Source: Aeoliella sp052161615 (lineage in GTDB: Bacteria > Planctomycetota > Planctomycetia > Pirellulales > Lacipirellulaceae). Taken from it: 64,000 bases of DNA. The number at the start of each line of letters is the position of its first letter. Positions within the stretch are counted from its first letter, which is position 1. The DNA lies in the NCBI RefSeq assembly GCF_052161615.1, contig NZ_CP197417.1, forward strand, positions 1,302,001 through 1,366,000, in the 5' to 3' direction. Positions 7,280-15,687 of the stretch are shown here, in pieces. The position numbers were made by a program, and so were the translations under genes. The notes below the pieces were generated by a model, which was not told where the DNA came from, ran no database searches, and saw nothing but the letters and a program-made list of their open reading frames with translations.

Positions 7280-7589
7280 CTCTCTGTTGGGGAAGACTTA
7301 CGTCATCTGGGCTCCACTTTCCCCAGCGTAATTGACACCTAATCTGATACGCCTCAGGGGCTTGCGGGGCGTCGTATCGCAGGATGCACCCAGTTGAACA
7401 GGGCAGGTCAAGACTGGTTGGAAGCCGGTTACTTTGCTCGGGGCGGAAAACCAATCGAGGCGATTTATTTTGCGATCCTTTTTCCCTCAGATGAGGATCT
7501 GCCGGTCCTGTCGAGAACTTTCTTGGGTGGCGAATCGCATTTGAACTCGCTCACACTGCAGACGCGCCACGCCTTCGCGCGATCCGGCT
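7280..7589. other. Spacer between tRNA-His and the converging catabolic operon
   Basis: No gene is supported here. A stem of TGGGGAA (7288-7294) and TTCCCCA (7319-7325) with a 24-base loop lies just after the tRNA and may help to end or process the tRNA transcript. Short frames in this stretch are shadows with no coding character. Confidence 0.4.
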
Positions 7590-8582
7590 CTAGTCGCCCG
7601 CGTGTGAAACGTATCTCTTACAGGCCCTTGCAACGTCGGCGCCGTTGTCTCCCGCGCCGTTGTGAATGAGAATGCCGTACCTTAATCGCAAGGTCTCTCC
7701 CGCGGCGACTACCACCTTGCTAGGTTCTCCCTTGCCGAACGCAGCTCGGCCGAAAGGATTTGCGGCCAATAGCCCATAATCGCGCGCGTGAAACCAACTT
7801 GGGCGAAAGTTCTCCGGGTGGCATAGGAAGGCAATGCCCACCGGCTCGCCATCCACCTGGCCCGAGTAATCACACCAAGGTGCGGTGGTTCCCCAAATCT
7901 CTTGCGATCCCTTTCGCTTCGTCGCGTCGAGAATGTGCCCAGTGCCCGAGACTAGCCCTTTGTCGGTCGAAGGATCGGCTCGCAATGCGGTCGCCGTGCG
8001 GAAAGCAATACCCATTTCCTCCTGATCGCCGAACCACATATCCTGGTCCGAGGAGAAAGTTGAATCCCACAAGATGATGTAGCCTGATTCAACTAAGAGG
8101 AATCGAATCTGGCACAGTTCGACAGCTAATTCTTTCTGCAAGTCATGTGGATCAAGGTAATGGTTACGAACCGCAAATGACCCTTCTTTCTCTCCACCCT
8201 TCGGCGTACAAAGCAATTCAGTACGAACGGTAGCCTGGTTGCGCCAGTAATCCGCACCACTCAAATCGCCGAACGACATCCAAATGCCCGGATGATACTC
8301 TGGATGGTCTGCCAAATCTTGATCGGCGACGGGAGGATGATTGCGGGTGACCTGTACGCCATTTAAAGCACGCACGTTGCTCAAAAAAGGGCGTGGAATT
8401 TTATTTCCGTTGTACTCGTAGAGCGCGACTTGCTTGCCGGCGATAAACACCGGAATGCGCCCCGGTGTGGCTCCGGGGAAATCTACGATCGGCTCGGTGG
8501 CGCTAGCGATACCGCTGCCGGCTAAGAGTATGCCGATAACAAGAATCTCGATACGACATGGTGTTGAGAAGGCGATGGACAT
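7590..8582 (-). CDS. DUF6807 (PmoA-like) exported protein
   Basis: A 330-residue protein from the ATG at 8582; the frame extends upstream to 8627 but the signal peptide (SIAFSTPCRIEILVIGILLAGSG...ASA) favours the inner start. The body matches the planctomycete/Bacteroidetes DUF6807 family, often labelled methane oxygenase PmoA for historical reasons. Family-like segments include PFLSNVRALNGVQVTRNHPP, HHPG-like EYHPGIWMSFGDL, and GIAFLCHPENFRPSWFHARDYG. These proteins accompany carbohydrate-degradation genes and have no established catalytic role. It is the last gene of the minus-strand run; 191 bases separate it from the symporter gene. Confidence 0.75.
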   Translation of the reverse strand: MSIAFSTPCRIEILVIGILLAGSGIASATEPIVDFPGATPGRIPVFIAGKQVALYEYNGNKIPRPFLSNVRALNGVQVTRNHPPVADQDLADHPEYHPGIWMSFGDLSGADYWRNQATVRTELLCTPKGGEKEGSFAVRNHYLDPHDLQKELAVELCQIRFLLVESGYIILWDSTFSSDQDMWFGDQEEMGIAFRTATALRADPSTDKGLVSGTGHILDATKRKGSQEIWGTTAPWCDYSGQVDGEPVGIAFLCHPENFRPSWFHARDYGLLAANPFGRAAFGKGEPSKVVVAAGETLRLRYGILIHNGAGDNGADVARACKRYVSHAGD

Positions 8583-8773
8583 AGGAGCTTTTCTCGGTAT
8601 CGTGTACGGATCGGTTGGTGAGAACAAGTAGTAAGCGGGGGATTCTGCCTCATTGCTTGGACCGATCTGGACGGCCTGGATGATTGCACCGTAGTGGAAT
8701 TCGCCCCAGCCCGGTTTCTCCCCTTGAGAAAGGCTAAACGGTAATTAGATCTGCATCGGCTCGGAGATTCCGT

Positions 8774-10507
8774 TTACCAGATAGTTACGAGGAGTACGCA
8801 GCCGCCGATTAGTACTACGACTCCCACCCAGGACAGGGCGAAGCCGACGACGGTGGTGACCGAAGGTTGGGGGACTTCAAGGTCAAATGCTGTTACAAGC
8901 ATGGGGCGCTGATTCGGGGCGACGCCATCAGGAAGTTGGCAAGGCAAGTCGATAACCTCACCGGGATGGATGGGCGTCTTCGTCAGGTTGTAATACAGAT
9001 CGAGCTGCTCTGAATTGACACGTGGAGTGACGAGACTCACTAGGATGCCAGAAATGAGCCCAGCGCCGAGATAGCCAGTGATGAGCCAGGGCTCGTAGAG
9101 CGCAGCGCTCTCGCCGGTGCCAGTTACGAAATTCAAGGACTCGGCCATTGGCAGTTCTGCCGCCCAAGCGACGAAGCTCGGACGTGTTCCAACCCACCAG
9201 CCAGCAAATCCGGCGATAACGCTGGCCCAAGCACCGGCTACGGTTGCTCGGCGCCATAGCAGGCCTAACCAGAACGCGATTCCCATCATCGGGACCACCT
9301 TGTACCAGATCTGGAGAGCGGGTACGACACCTTCGACGTAGTACGCAAAGGCGACTCCAACGGCGACGACTCCCATCGCTGCTAGGCGGCCGACTCCGAT
9401 ATAGTGCGCTTGCGAGCGATCGGTGATTATCTGCTTGTAGATGTTCTCGGTAAACAACGCCGATGAGGAGATCATGAAGGAGTCACAAGAACTCATGATG
9501 CCGGCCAGCAGGCAAGCAATGAACACGCCGAGCATACCTGGCATTAAACCGGGAAGGAATCGATAGGCGATGTCGCCGTAGACAGCGTCTGGGTCCACTT
9601 GCGAAAGTTCGACTCCGCTTTGCAAATACCATGCGACTGCGGCCAGCGCCGTCACGGACCACGCTACGGTGCAGATTCGTTTGAGGAAGTTGCCGGCAAC
9701 GAATCCGACTCGACCCTCCCACTCCGTTTTACCCGCGGCACAGTTTCCCATCACGCTCGGCAGGGCGACGATCAGGAAGAGCGTGTTTATCGATAACGCG
9801 GTGATGTAGAACACGCCGATCTCTCCGGGTGCGATCAGAGATAGCATGCTGCTGCCAAGATCGGCACCACGGATTGTATCGAGAGCCCCGCCCCAACCTC
9901 CGACTTCGCTAAGCACAACGGGTATCAGCATGAACGAAAAGAACATCGTCATAAGTCCTTGGACGACGTCAGTAACGATGGCACCGGCGAGGCCACCGGC
10001 CATGCCGTAGAAGACGAAAAGCACCGTGACAATTGGTATCGCCCAGCCTGCGTCAACAAGGCCGCCGGTTCCGGATTCGATCAGGGCACCAGCCCCAACC
10101 AGCATCAGCCCAATCTTCACCGCCATACCGGCTACGCCTACCACTGCGAACAAGGCGGCGACACTTCGATCGTAGCGCAGAGCGTACACATCGGCGGTGG
10201 TGACGGCTCGGAAGCGGCGCATGATCGGTGCGATGATCCAATAGAACGGTGTCACGAAGAGGAACATCCATTGATACCAGATGCCCGAGAGCCCGAATTT
10301 GACGGTCGCGGCAGCGACACTCACCGCCTGGTCGGACGCAGTGCCTGTCCCGAAGGCATGGAGTACCATCGCGGTGATGCCGAACTTTCGTGGCATGAAG
10401 TAGTCATTGGTGCTTTGAATTCGGCGGCCCATCCAAGCCCCTAGCGCGGTAATGCCGATCAGATACACCACTAGCACGATCGCATCAATTGCACTCAACC
10501 CTGACAT
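8774..10507 (-). CDS. Sodium:solute symporter (SSS family)
   Basis: A 577-residue inner-membrane protein with about 13 hydrophobic spans. It begins AIDAIVLVVYLIGITALGAWMGRR and has the family-like YFMPRKFG segment, GTGTASDQAVSVAAATV and the CLLAGIMSSCDSFMISSSALF sodium-site helix. Members import sugars, uronates, sialic acid or other anions with Na+. The start overlaps the end of the PL22-like gene by 13 bases, so the two are translationally coupled. That context points to import of an unsaturated or keto uronate, but the substrate is inference. Confidence 0.9.
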   Translation of the reverse strand: MSGLSAIDAIVLVVYLIGITALGAWMGRRIQSTNDYFMPRKFGITAMVLHAFGTGTASDQAVSVAAATVKFGLSGIWYQWMFLFVTPFYWIIAPIMRRFRAVTTADVYALRYDRSVAALFAVVGVAGMAVKIGLMLVGAGALIESGTGGLVDAGWAIPIVTVLFVFYGMAGGLAGAIVTDVVQGLMTMFFSFMLIPVVLSEVGGWGGALDTIRGADLGSSMLSLIAPGEIGVFYITALSINTLFLIVALPSVMGNCAAGKTEWEGRVGFVAGNFLKRICTVAWSVTALAAVAWYLQSGVELSQVDPDAVYGDIAYRFLPGLMPGMLGVFIACLLAGIMSSCDSFMISSSALFTENIYKQIITDRSQAHYIGVGRLAAMGVVAVGVAFAYYVEGVVPALQIWYKVVPMMGIAFWLGLLWRRATVAGAWASVIAGFAGWWVGTRPSFVAWAAELPMAESLNFVTGTGESAALYEPWLITGYLGAGLISGILVSLVTPRVNSEQLDLYYNLTKTPIHPGEVIDLPCQLPDGVAPNQRPMLVTAFDLEVPQPSVTTVVGFALSWVGVVVLIGGCVLLVTIW

Positions 10508-11673
10508 ACGGATTCTCCGTTTAATGATTTGGCTAGGATGGCCTCGGCACCGACTAACTGATCGCCGCCACGCGACTCGAGACTCAATTCCACTTCATGC
10601 ACTTGAGCGATGCCCGAGCTATCGGACGTGTAAACAATTTGTCGACCATCGGGAGAGAACTGTGGGTGTGGATGGGTGTGTTGCGGCGCGTACACATTCG
10701 TAATTCCGTCATCGTACGGGCAATGGGGGGTGTCCCAGTGGTCGCCCTTGTTGCTTGCTCCGGGGTAACAAATAAGCTGGCGTGTACCATCTACCTCTCG
10801 CGGATCGAAAAGACTTATTCCGGCATCGGGATTTCGGGTGTCTGTAATCATCATCGTACCGCATCGGCTGATCATGGGATGCCACGCGTTGAAGCGCGAA
10901 ATCCATCGCGTGTGACCGGTGTCGGCGTCGACTCCCATCACCCCGTGTGGCCAGATGACGGTGAGGATCTCGCGGCTAAGAGGCCGCCATGTCTCGTGGA
11001 CAACCCACTCCTTGGCCGCGACGTCTCTTTGATACACTAGCTTTTCACGCGCCCCGTCGCGACGGATCACCCAAATCCTCTCGGTGTGAGGACCTGCGAA
11101 TCGAAGCCAGCCGCTGTCGTCGGGGTGGAACTGCGGGTGTCCGATGCTTTCGTGCTCGGTAATCGTCTTTTGATCGCCGTTCAGTGTGTTAATGACGATC
11201 AAACTCGCCCGGTCTTGTTGTTTGACTGCTAGGGCCCACCATGCGTCGTCGCGGCTAACGGTTGTAGTCCCCATTGCGGCACCGACCATGCCGCGCTCGC
11301 GAATTGTCGTAGCTCCCCAGTCCGCTAGTACTTCTTCGCGTAATGATTCTGTGTCGGTCCGACACGCCTCGGCACCGGCTGTGTAGTAGATGTAGCGGCC
11401 GTCGTGCGAAGGGTGTAGCGACCATTCATTCAGGTCAGGTCGGTCGGTCATTTGGACCAACTTGCCGTTCTCGCGAAGCTCGGCGAATACTTGCGGCGTG
11501 CCGGTGCGGTGCGAAACGAAGTACAGCCTTCGCATCGCGTCGTCATATGCTGGTAAGTAGTAGAAAGGGTGATGATGGATGGACGGATGGCTGGTCACGC
11601 GACGTACGGTCGCACCAGAGTGCGAATCTCGAAACGTCGTTGCTTCGCTCGGGAATAGTTCGCCTAGTGCCAT
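10495..11673 (-). CDS. Oligogalacturonate lyase-like protein (PL22 family, seven-bladed propeller)
   Basis: A 392-residue cytoplasmic protein with beta-propeller repeats (HPSHDGRYIYYT, HPQFHPDDSGWLRF, HPHPQFSPDGRQIVYTSD). The metal site of the PL22 family (Gln, His, His spaced Q-x-x-H-x-H, plus an upstream His) is visible as Q331, H334, H336 in QHTHPH and H265 in AWHPMIS. H226 in VVHETWRP is a candidate for the catalytic His. PL22 enzymes split short oligogalacturonides by beta-elimination. Length and ligand spacing agree with that family. It starts with the TAATG overlap (1 base) of the amidohydrolase gene and overlaps the symporter gene by 13 bases. Confidence 0.8.
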   Translation of the reverse strand: MALGELFPSEATTFRDSHSGATVRRVTSHPSIHHHPFYYLPAYDDAMRRLYFVSHRTGTPQVFAELRENGKLVQMTDRPDLNEWSLHPSHDGRYIYYTAGAEACRTDTESLREEVLADWGATTIRERGMVGAAMGTTTVSRDDAWWALAVKQQDRASLIVINTLNGDQKTITEHESIGHPQFHPDDSGWLRFAGPHTERIWVIRRDGAREKLVYQRDVAAKEWVVHETWRPLSREILTVIWPHGVMGVDADTGHTRWISRFNAWHPMISRCGTMMITDTRNPDAGISLFDPREVDGTRQLICYPGASNKGDHWDTPHCPYDDGITNVYAPQHTHPHPQFSPDGRQIVYTSDSSGIAQVHEVELSLESRGGDQLVGAEAILAKSLNGESVCQG

Positions 11674-12689
11674 TATTGGAGACCAAGAATTCGTTGCGCA
11701 TTTCCGAACAAGATGGCGTCTCGGGTGGCGGGAGCGATTGTCATTGCCTCGATCGCCGCAAGTGTCGATCTAATGTAGCCCGGTCCACCCTCGGGATCAA
11801 AAGGCATGTCGCTAGCGAAAAGCAGTCGTTGCTCGCCAAAGAAGGACAAGCCACATTCAATGGCACCTTGTGATCCGAAAGACGCCGAGTCGGCGTAAAA
11901 CCTACTGAACCTATCGATGGGGGGGACTGCGCGATCCACGCCCACGAGTTCAGAGAGTTCGGGCGGATTGCGAGTACCCATCATTCGAAGGCCCGAATCC
12001 AGTCTGCCTTGCATCATCGGCAGGACGCCGCCGACATGATGTGCGATGATAATGGCGTCCGGATGTTGATCGAACATGTCGGTGAATGCGAGCCGAGCCA
12101 TTGCCAATGAAGTTTCGTAAGGCCATCCGAGCGCCCACCACAAGTCGAATTTGGAGTAGGGCTCGGTGCGATAGTCGGAGTCCTTCATTGTCCGGATGGG
12201 ATGCAACCAAAGGGGGCGACCCAGAGACAGCAGATGCTCGACGATTGGATAGACTATTGGATCGTCGAGAGGTCTGCCGTTAACGTTACTGTAAATCTGA
12301 AACCCCACGGCACCCAACTCTTGCAGGGCATACTCCGACTCAATCACCGCTCGGCCGTGGTCCAGCAGTGGAACCGCGGCCACAAAGCCCACAAAGCGTT
12401 CGGGATGGCGATGAACCCAGTGTGCCATCGCCGTATTGCCAATGCGAGCGAGCTCCGCGGCCTGTGCGCCGCTAGCCAGTTGATCGACCGACGGGGATGC
12501 TAGGCTCAGAACCTGACGGTATCCGGGAAACTCGTCCAATACACGCAAGCGAGCATCGATGTCTACCAGCGCGCGGTTTCGCAGTGCCCGGCTAAACATC
12601 CAGGGCACATTCTCGCTCAAACGTTCTACTGCCTCGCAGAAAGTGGTGGGCAGGCAGTGGCAGAAAATATCGATAGGGCCCAGGGGCAT
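11673..12689 (-). CDS. Amidohydrolase family protein (ACMSD-like) missing the first metal His
   Basis: A 338-residue TIM-barrel protein of the amidohydrolase-2 / ACMSD group. Family features are visible: LWLHPI (metal His), IIIAHHVGGVLPMMQGRLD (metal His and the conserved GG), and LLFASDMPFDPEGGPGYIRST (metal Asp). The N-terminal IDxHxHxxP motif reads IDIFCHCLP, so the first His is Phe while the second His is kept. The enzyme may use a single remaining site or may have altered chemistry. In the family, members decarboxylate or hydrolyse ring or lactone compounds; 2-pyrone or lactone hydrolysis would fit a sugar-acid operon, as inference. Neighbours overlap or nearly overlap on the same strand. 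Confidence 0.8.
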   Translation of the reverse strand: MPLGPIDIFCHCLPTTFCEAVERLSENVPWMFSRALRNRALVDIDARLRVLDEFPGYRQVLSLASPSVDQLASGAQAAELARIGNTAMAHWVHRHPERFVGFVAAVPLLDHGRAVIESEYALQELGAVGFQIYSNVNGRPLDDPIVYPIVEHLLSLGRPLWLHPIRTMKDSDYRTEPYSKFDLWWALGWPYETSLAMARLAFTDMFDQHPDAIIIAHHVGGVLPMMQGRLDSGLRMMGTRNPPELSELVGVDRAVPPIDRFSRFYADSASFGSQGAIECGLSFFGEQRLLFASDMPFDPEGGPGYIRSTLAAIEAMTIAPATRDAILFGNAQRILGLQ

Positions 12690-12760
12690 GGACGAAGCTT
12701 CTCGTGCTTAGCGTATCCGGACGGTCAATCTGAAGCGGTGGTGTCTGCGCGGACGGATAC

Positions 12761-13741
12761 TTAAACCCGGCTGATATCGGCCTCGGTGACCTGGGTTGGA
12801 CACACGTAGCCAATTCCCTCAAGCTGGGTTCGAATGTTCTCAATATCCGAGTAATCCAGAGGCCGAACCGGGCGTCGGCAATGCGGGCTAGGAAAACGAC
12901 CCATGAGCCATCGGGCCACCTTCATGCGTTGGTGTGCACCACATCCTGGCTCGCCAAAGTCGTAAATGATGCGCGCTAGCGGAGCCACCGTTTGCTGGGC
13001 CATCTTGGCGCGTGGCAAGTCACCATCGAGTGCCGCGGTGACGAGGTCGACCATCAACTCGGGAGCAAACCCTGCGAAACCGATCAGGGCACCGTCGGCA
13101 GCTTCTAGCAGTGTTGGTAGGAGGAACTCATCGTGGCAAGTGACAATGGGAACGTGAGGTGCAGCCGCTTTGAGTTGCTCGTAGTCATACAGCCAGCGAG
13201 CCATATCCCGAGTGCCCATTTTGATCATTTTGACCTGTGGAATTTTTACCATCTCGAGCATTTCGTCAAGGCTGTAGCCCGCATTCGTCCAAGCCGGGTA
13301 CTGATGGATGACGATGGGCATATCCGCGCCATTCGCCACATCGGCGATATAACCTACCGCCTCACGGAAGGTCCGGCCGAATCGCAGCCAGTGGTGCGGG
13401 GGCATCAACAGGATTGCATCGGCCCCCGCATCTTTCGCTGCGAGCGCGTGATCGATGCCTTCGAGGCTTCCTTCGGCAGAAACGCCGGTAATCACTTTGA
13501 CATCGCGATCGCACTGAGCGACGGCGCGGGCAACGATCTGCGTGACTTCGGCGCGCTCATCGGGACGAAGCCCCATGATCTCGCCGGTGTGACCATTGCA
13601 TGTCACTCCCTTGATGCCATCATACGAAGCGACCTCCAGCGCATATTCGTGCAGTCCTTGCTCGTCTATGGATTCGTCGTCGTTAAAGGGACAAAGAAGA
13701 GCGGGGAATACGCCGGCCCAGGGATGATCGTTCCATGCCAT
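12761..13741 (-). CDS. DapA/N-acetylneuraminate lyase family aldolase or dehydratase
   Basis: A 326-residue class I aldolase-like barrel. The phosphate/carboxylate-binding region GVTCNGHTGE corresponds to the GTTGE motif, the catalytic Tyr is in VIHQYPAWT, and the Schiff-base Lys is in KMIKMGT. The Thr pair of true dihydrodipicolinate synthase is replaced (CNGHTGE), so a catabolic 2-keto-3-deoxy-acid aldolase or dehydratase is more likely than lysine synthesis. The gene lies inside a run with a PL22-like lyase, a dehydrogenase and a symporter, in line with degradation of uronate or aldonate. Cytoplasmic, no signal peptide. Confidence 0.85.
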   Translation of the reverse strand: MAWNDHPWAGVFPALLCPFNDDESIDEQGLHEYALEVASYDGIKGVTCNGHTGEIMGLRPDERAEVTQIVARAVAQCDRDVKVITGVSAEGSLEGIDHALAAKDAGADAILLMPPHHWLRFGRTFREAVGYIADVANGADMPIVIHQYPAWTNAGYSLDEMLEMVKIPQVKMIKMGTRDMARWLYDYEQLKAAAPHVPIVTCHDEFLLPTLLEAADGALIGFAGFAPELMVDLVTAALDGDLPRAKMAQQTVAPLARIIYDFGEPGCGAHQRMKVARWLMGRFPSPHCRRPVRPLDYSDIENIRTQLEGIGYVCPTQVTEADISRV

Positions 13742-13841
13742 GTATCTAATTCTCCAATACGGAAGACGTAGGGTAAGTCGCCTGTTTAATGAGTTGGATC
13801 GTGCCGAGTCGCTTCCGACACCTTCTAAGGGCCGAAGCTAG

Positions 13842-15191
13842 TTACGCCAGTTCGGGGATACTCCAATGCCCGCCTTCGCGGTACTTCCGACCGAGCATCT
13901 GATTCCCTTCGTTGCAGTTCACAAATTGCCTAGTCTTTGTATCGAAGTGCAACGTCTGCCCAAGGAAGGTGGAGATATTTCCGAGATGAACCACATCGGA
14001 CGTCAGTTGGGCAACCTTCGCGTTCGCCTCCGGTTCGTTGCCCGACCTGATGCAGTCGACCCAATTGCGTTGGTTATCGCCGACCACGGCCTTTAAGGGT
14101 GCATCAATTTTTACGTCCACGCGCTGCTTGCTCTCATCTCGCACTTCGATCTTCCCCCGCTTGCTGAGGAAGATGGTCCCGCCAGGCCCCCAGAACTCTG
14201 CTCCCGAGTCGACGTTGTAGGGATGGTTGGTCGACCAGAGCCTTTGTTCGTAAATGAACATCTTCTTGCGGCTATCGGTGGGGTTGTCGAATTCCATCGT
14301 TACCTGCTGCGTGTCGGGGAATTGCTGTTGATCGTCGAAGAAGTACTTTCCGCCTAACCCCGCGATTTTGGACGGATGGCCCTCGACACCGAGTCCCCAG
14401 AGGGCGTAATCGATTTCGTGAATACCGTCGTTTCCCATCCCGCCGCACCCAAAGTTTCGCCACCAATGCCATGAGTAGTGGAATCGATTTTCCTGGTACG
14501 GCAGCCACTCGGCTGGACCCACCCAGGTGTCGTAGTCGATTCCGGATGGCAGGGGGCCTGGCTCGGCGTGCCCGATATTGCTGCGTAGTTGCCAGTTCCA
14601 GCACTTGGCGACTAGTACGTCACCAATTAGCCCATCCTTCAGTAGGCCAATAGCTTGCTGGATCCCGGCCGACGCACGGCTCTGCGTGCCATGGGCCAAG
14701 ACGAGGCCACTGCGATCAGCGGCCTCACGGAGCCATTCCCCTTCATGGATATTGTGGCTGAAGGGCTTCTCGACGTAGACGTGCTTGCCGGCCTTAAGCG
14801 CCAGCAGCGCGGCCGGCACGTGCCAGTGGTCGGGTAAGGCAATGATTACCCCATCAACCGTACCGTCGTCGAACACGGTACGAGGATCGCTCGCCGTCTT
14901 TGGCTTGAGCTTAAGCTCGGCTGCAAGAGCCGCCGTCTCGCTTAGGCGGTTTTCATCGATATCGCATAGGTAGACCAGTTCGCAGTTGTCTAGCTTGCTG
15001 AGTTCGCTCAGATGAGTCTTGCCTTGATTGCCGCAGCCGATAATCGCGATGCGAACTCGATTGTTGGCATTAGGAGTCTTAGCGAAGGCAGGAACGGCGA
15101 CCAAACTACCAGCGGCACCCATCGCGACTGCTTGTACGAAAGAGCGTCGGGTAAAAGCAACCGGGCCGGATTGGGTGTTTGACTCATGCAT
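13842..15191 (-). CDS. Tat-exported Gfo/Idh/MocA family oxidoreductase
   Basis: A 449-residue protein from the ATG at 15191, chosen because the twin-arginine signal TRRSFVQAVAMGAAGSLVAVPAFA follows directly; the frame stays open to 15287. The NAD(P)-binding motif IAIIGCGNQGKTH comes next, then HVYVEKPFSHN with the usual catalytic Lys, and GCGGMGNDGIHEIDYALWGLG in the C-terminal domain. Such Tat-dependent oxidoreductases are very numerous in planctomycetes and probably act on sugars or sugar acids in the periplasm. It is separated by 46 bases from the lipoprotein gene upstream and 100 bases from the aldolase gene downstream. Confidence 0.88.
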   Translation of the reverse strand: MHESNTQSGPVAFTRRSFVQAVAMGAAGSLVAVPAFAKTPNANNRVRIAIIGCGNQGKTHLSELSKLDNCELVYLCDIDENRLSETAALAAELKLKPKTASDPRTVFDDGTVDGVIIALPDHWHVPAALLALKAGKHVYVEKPFSHNIHEGEWLREAADRSGLVLAHGTQSRASAGIQQAIGLLKDGLIGDVLVAKCWNWQLRSNIGHAEPGPLPSGIDYDTWVGPAEWLPYQENRFHYSWHWWRNFGCGGMGNDGIHEIDYALWGLGVEGHPSKIAGLGGKYFFDDQQQFPDTQQVTMEFDNPTDSRKKMFIYEQRLWSTNHPYNVDSGAEFWGPGGTIFLSKRGKIEVRDESKQRVDVKIDAPLKAVVGDNQRNWVDCIRSGNEPEANAKVAQLTSDVVHLGNISTFLGQTLHFDTKTRQFVNCNEGNQMLGRKYREGGHWSIPELA

Positions 15192-15237
15192 GGGAACAGA
15201 TAGGATTGGGAGGAGAGTTGGAATATCTAGCGAGTGC

Positions 15238-15687
15238 TCAACGCGCTTCAACCTTAACTTCAAAAGGTGGGTTGCTGCCCGTCTCAACGGTTATTTGCAG
15301 TCCCGAAGTGTCAAACGCTGAGTACTTTGGGAAAACCACGGGCAGCTTGCTGGGCTCGTCGGGATCGCCGCGGTTTGGCGGACTGGCGACCGCGACCTTA
15401 TGGACCCCCGCGACCGCACCTAAGGGGGACTTGGAGTCAATGGCCGCCTGTCCTTCGGTGGCCGTGCGAACTTCAGCCACACCATCGTCCCCCGCTTCTC
15501 CGCGAGCGATCAGGTTGGTGTCCTCCGATTTCAGCGTGACAACGGCATGTGGAATGGGATTCCCGGTCCCATCTAACACCTTGACCTGGATGGGATAAGT
15601 CTTAGGCCCATCGCTGCAGCCGCACATGACCAGTGCGACTGCTCCGACGGCCAGCACAACGACCAAGTGTCTAGCGTGCAGGATCAT
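15238..15687 (-). CDS. Small lipoprotein with a carboxypeptidase-regulatory-like (transthyretin-like) domain
   Basis: A 149-residue protein from the ATG at 15687, which has GGAG 10 bases upstream and overlaps the pseudopilin gene by 17 bases. A lipobox (VMCGC) ends the signal peptide. The mature part has the beta-sandwich pattern of planctomycete carboxypeptidase regulatory-like proteins: IQVKVLDGTGNPIPHAVVTL, a DDGVAEVRT turn, and a VEVKVE-type end. Such short lipoproteins are usually paired with DUF1559 genes in this phylum, as here. Envelope anchored; role unknown. Confidence 0.8.
   Translation of the reverse strand: MILHARHLVVVLAVGAVALVMCGCSDGPKTYPIQVKVLDGTGNPIPHAVVTLKSEDTNLIARGEAGDDGVAEVRTATEGQAAIDSKSPLGAVAGVHKVAVASPPNRGDPDEPSKLPVVFPKYSAFDTSGLQITVETGSNPPFEVKVEAR

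Noticed and set aside
7128..7454. 108-codon leftward frame over tRNA-His
   Set aside because: It reads through the complement of the tRNA and yields the GLEPPTFG-type peptide commonly seen when tRNA regions are mistranslated.
13133..13771. 212-codon rightward frame
   Set aside because: Antisense shadow of the DapA-like gene; no domain features.
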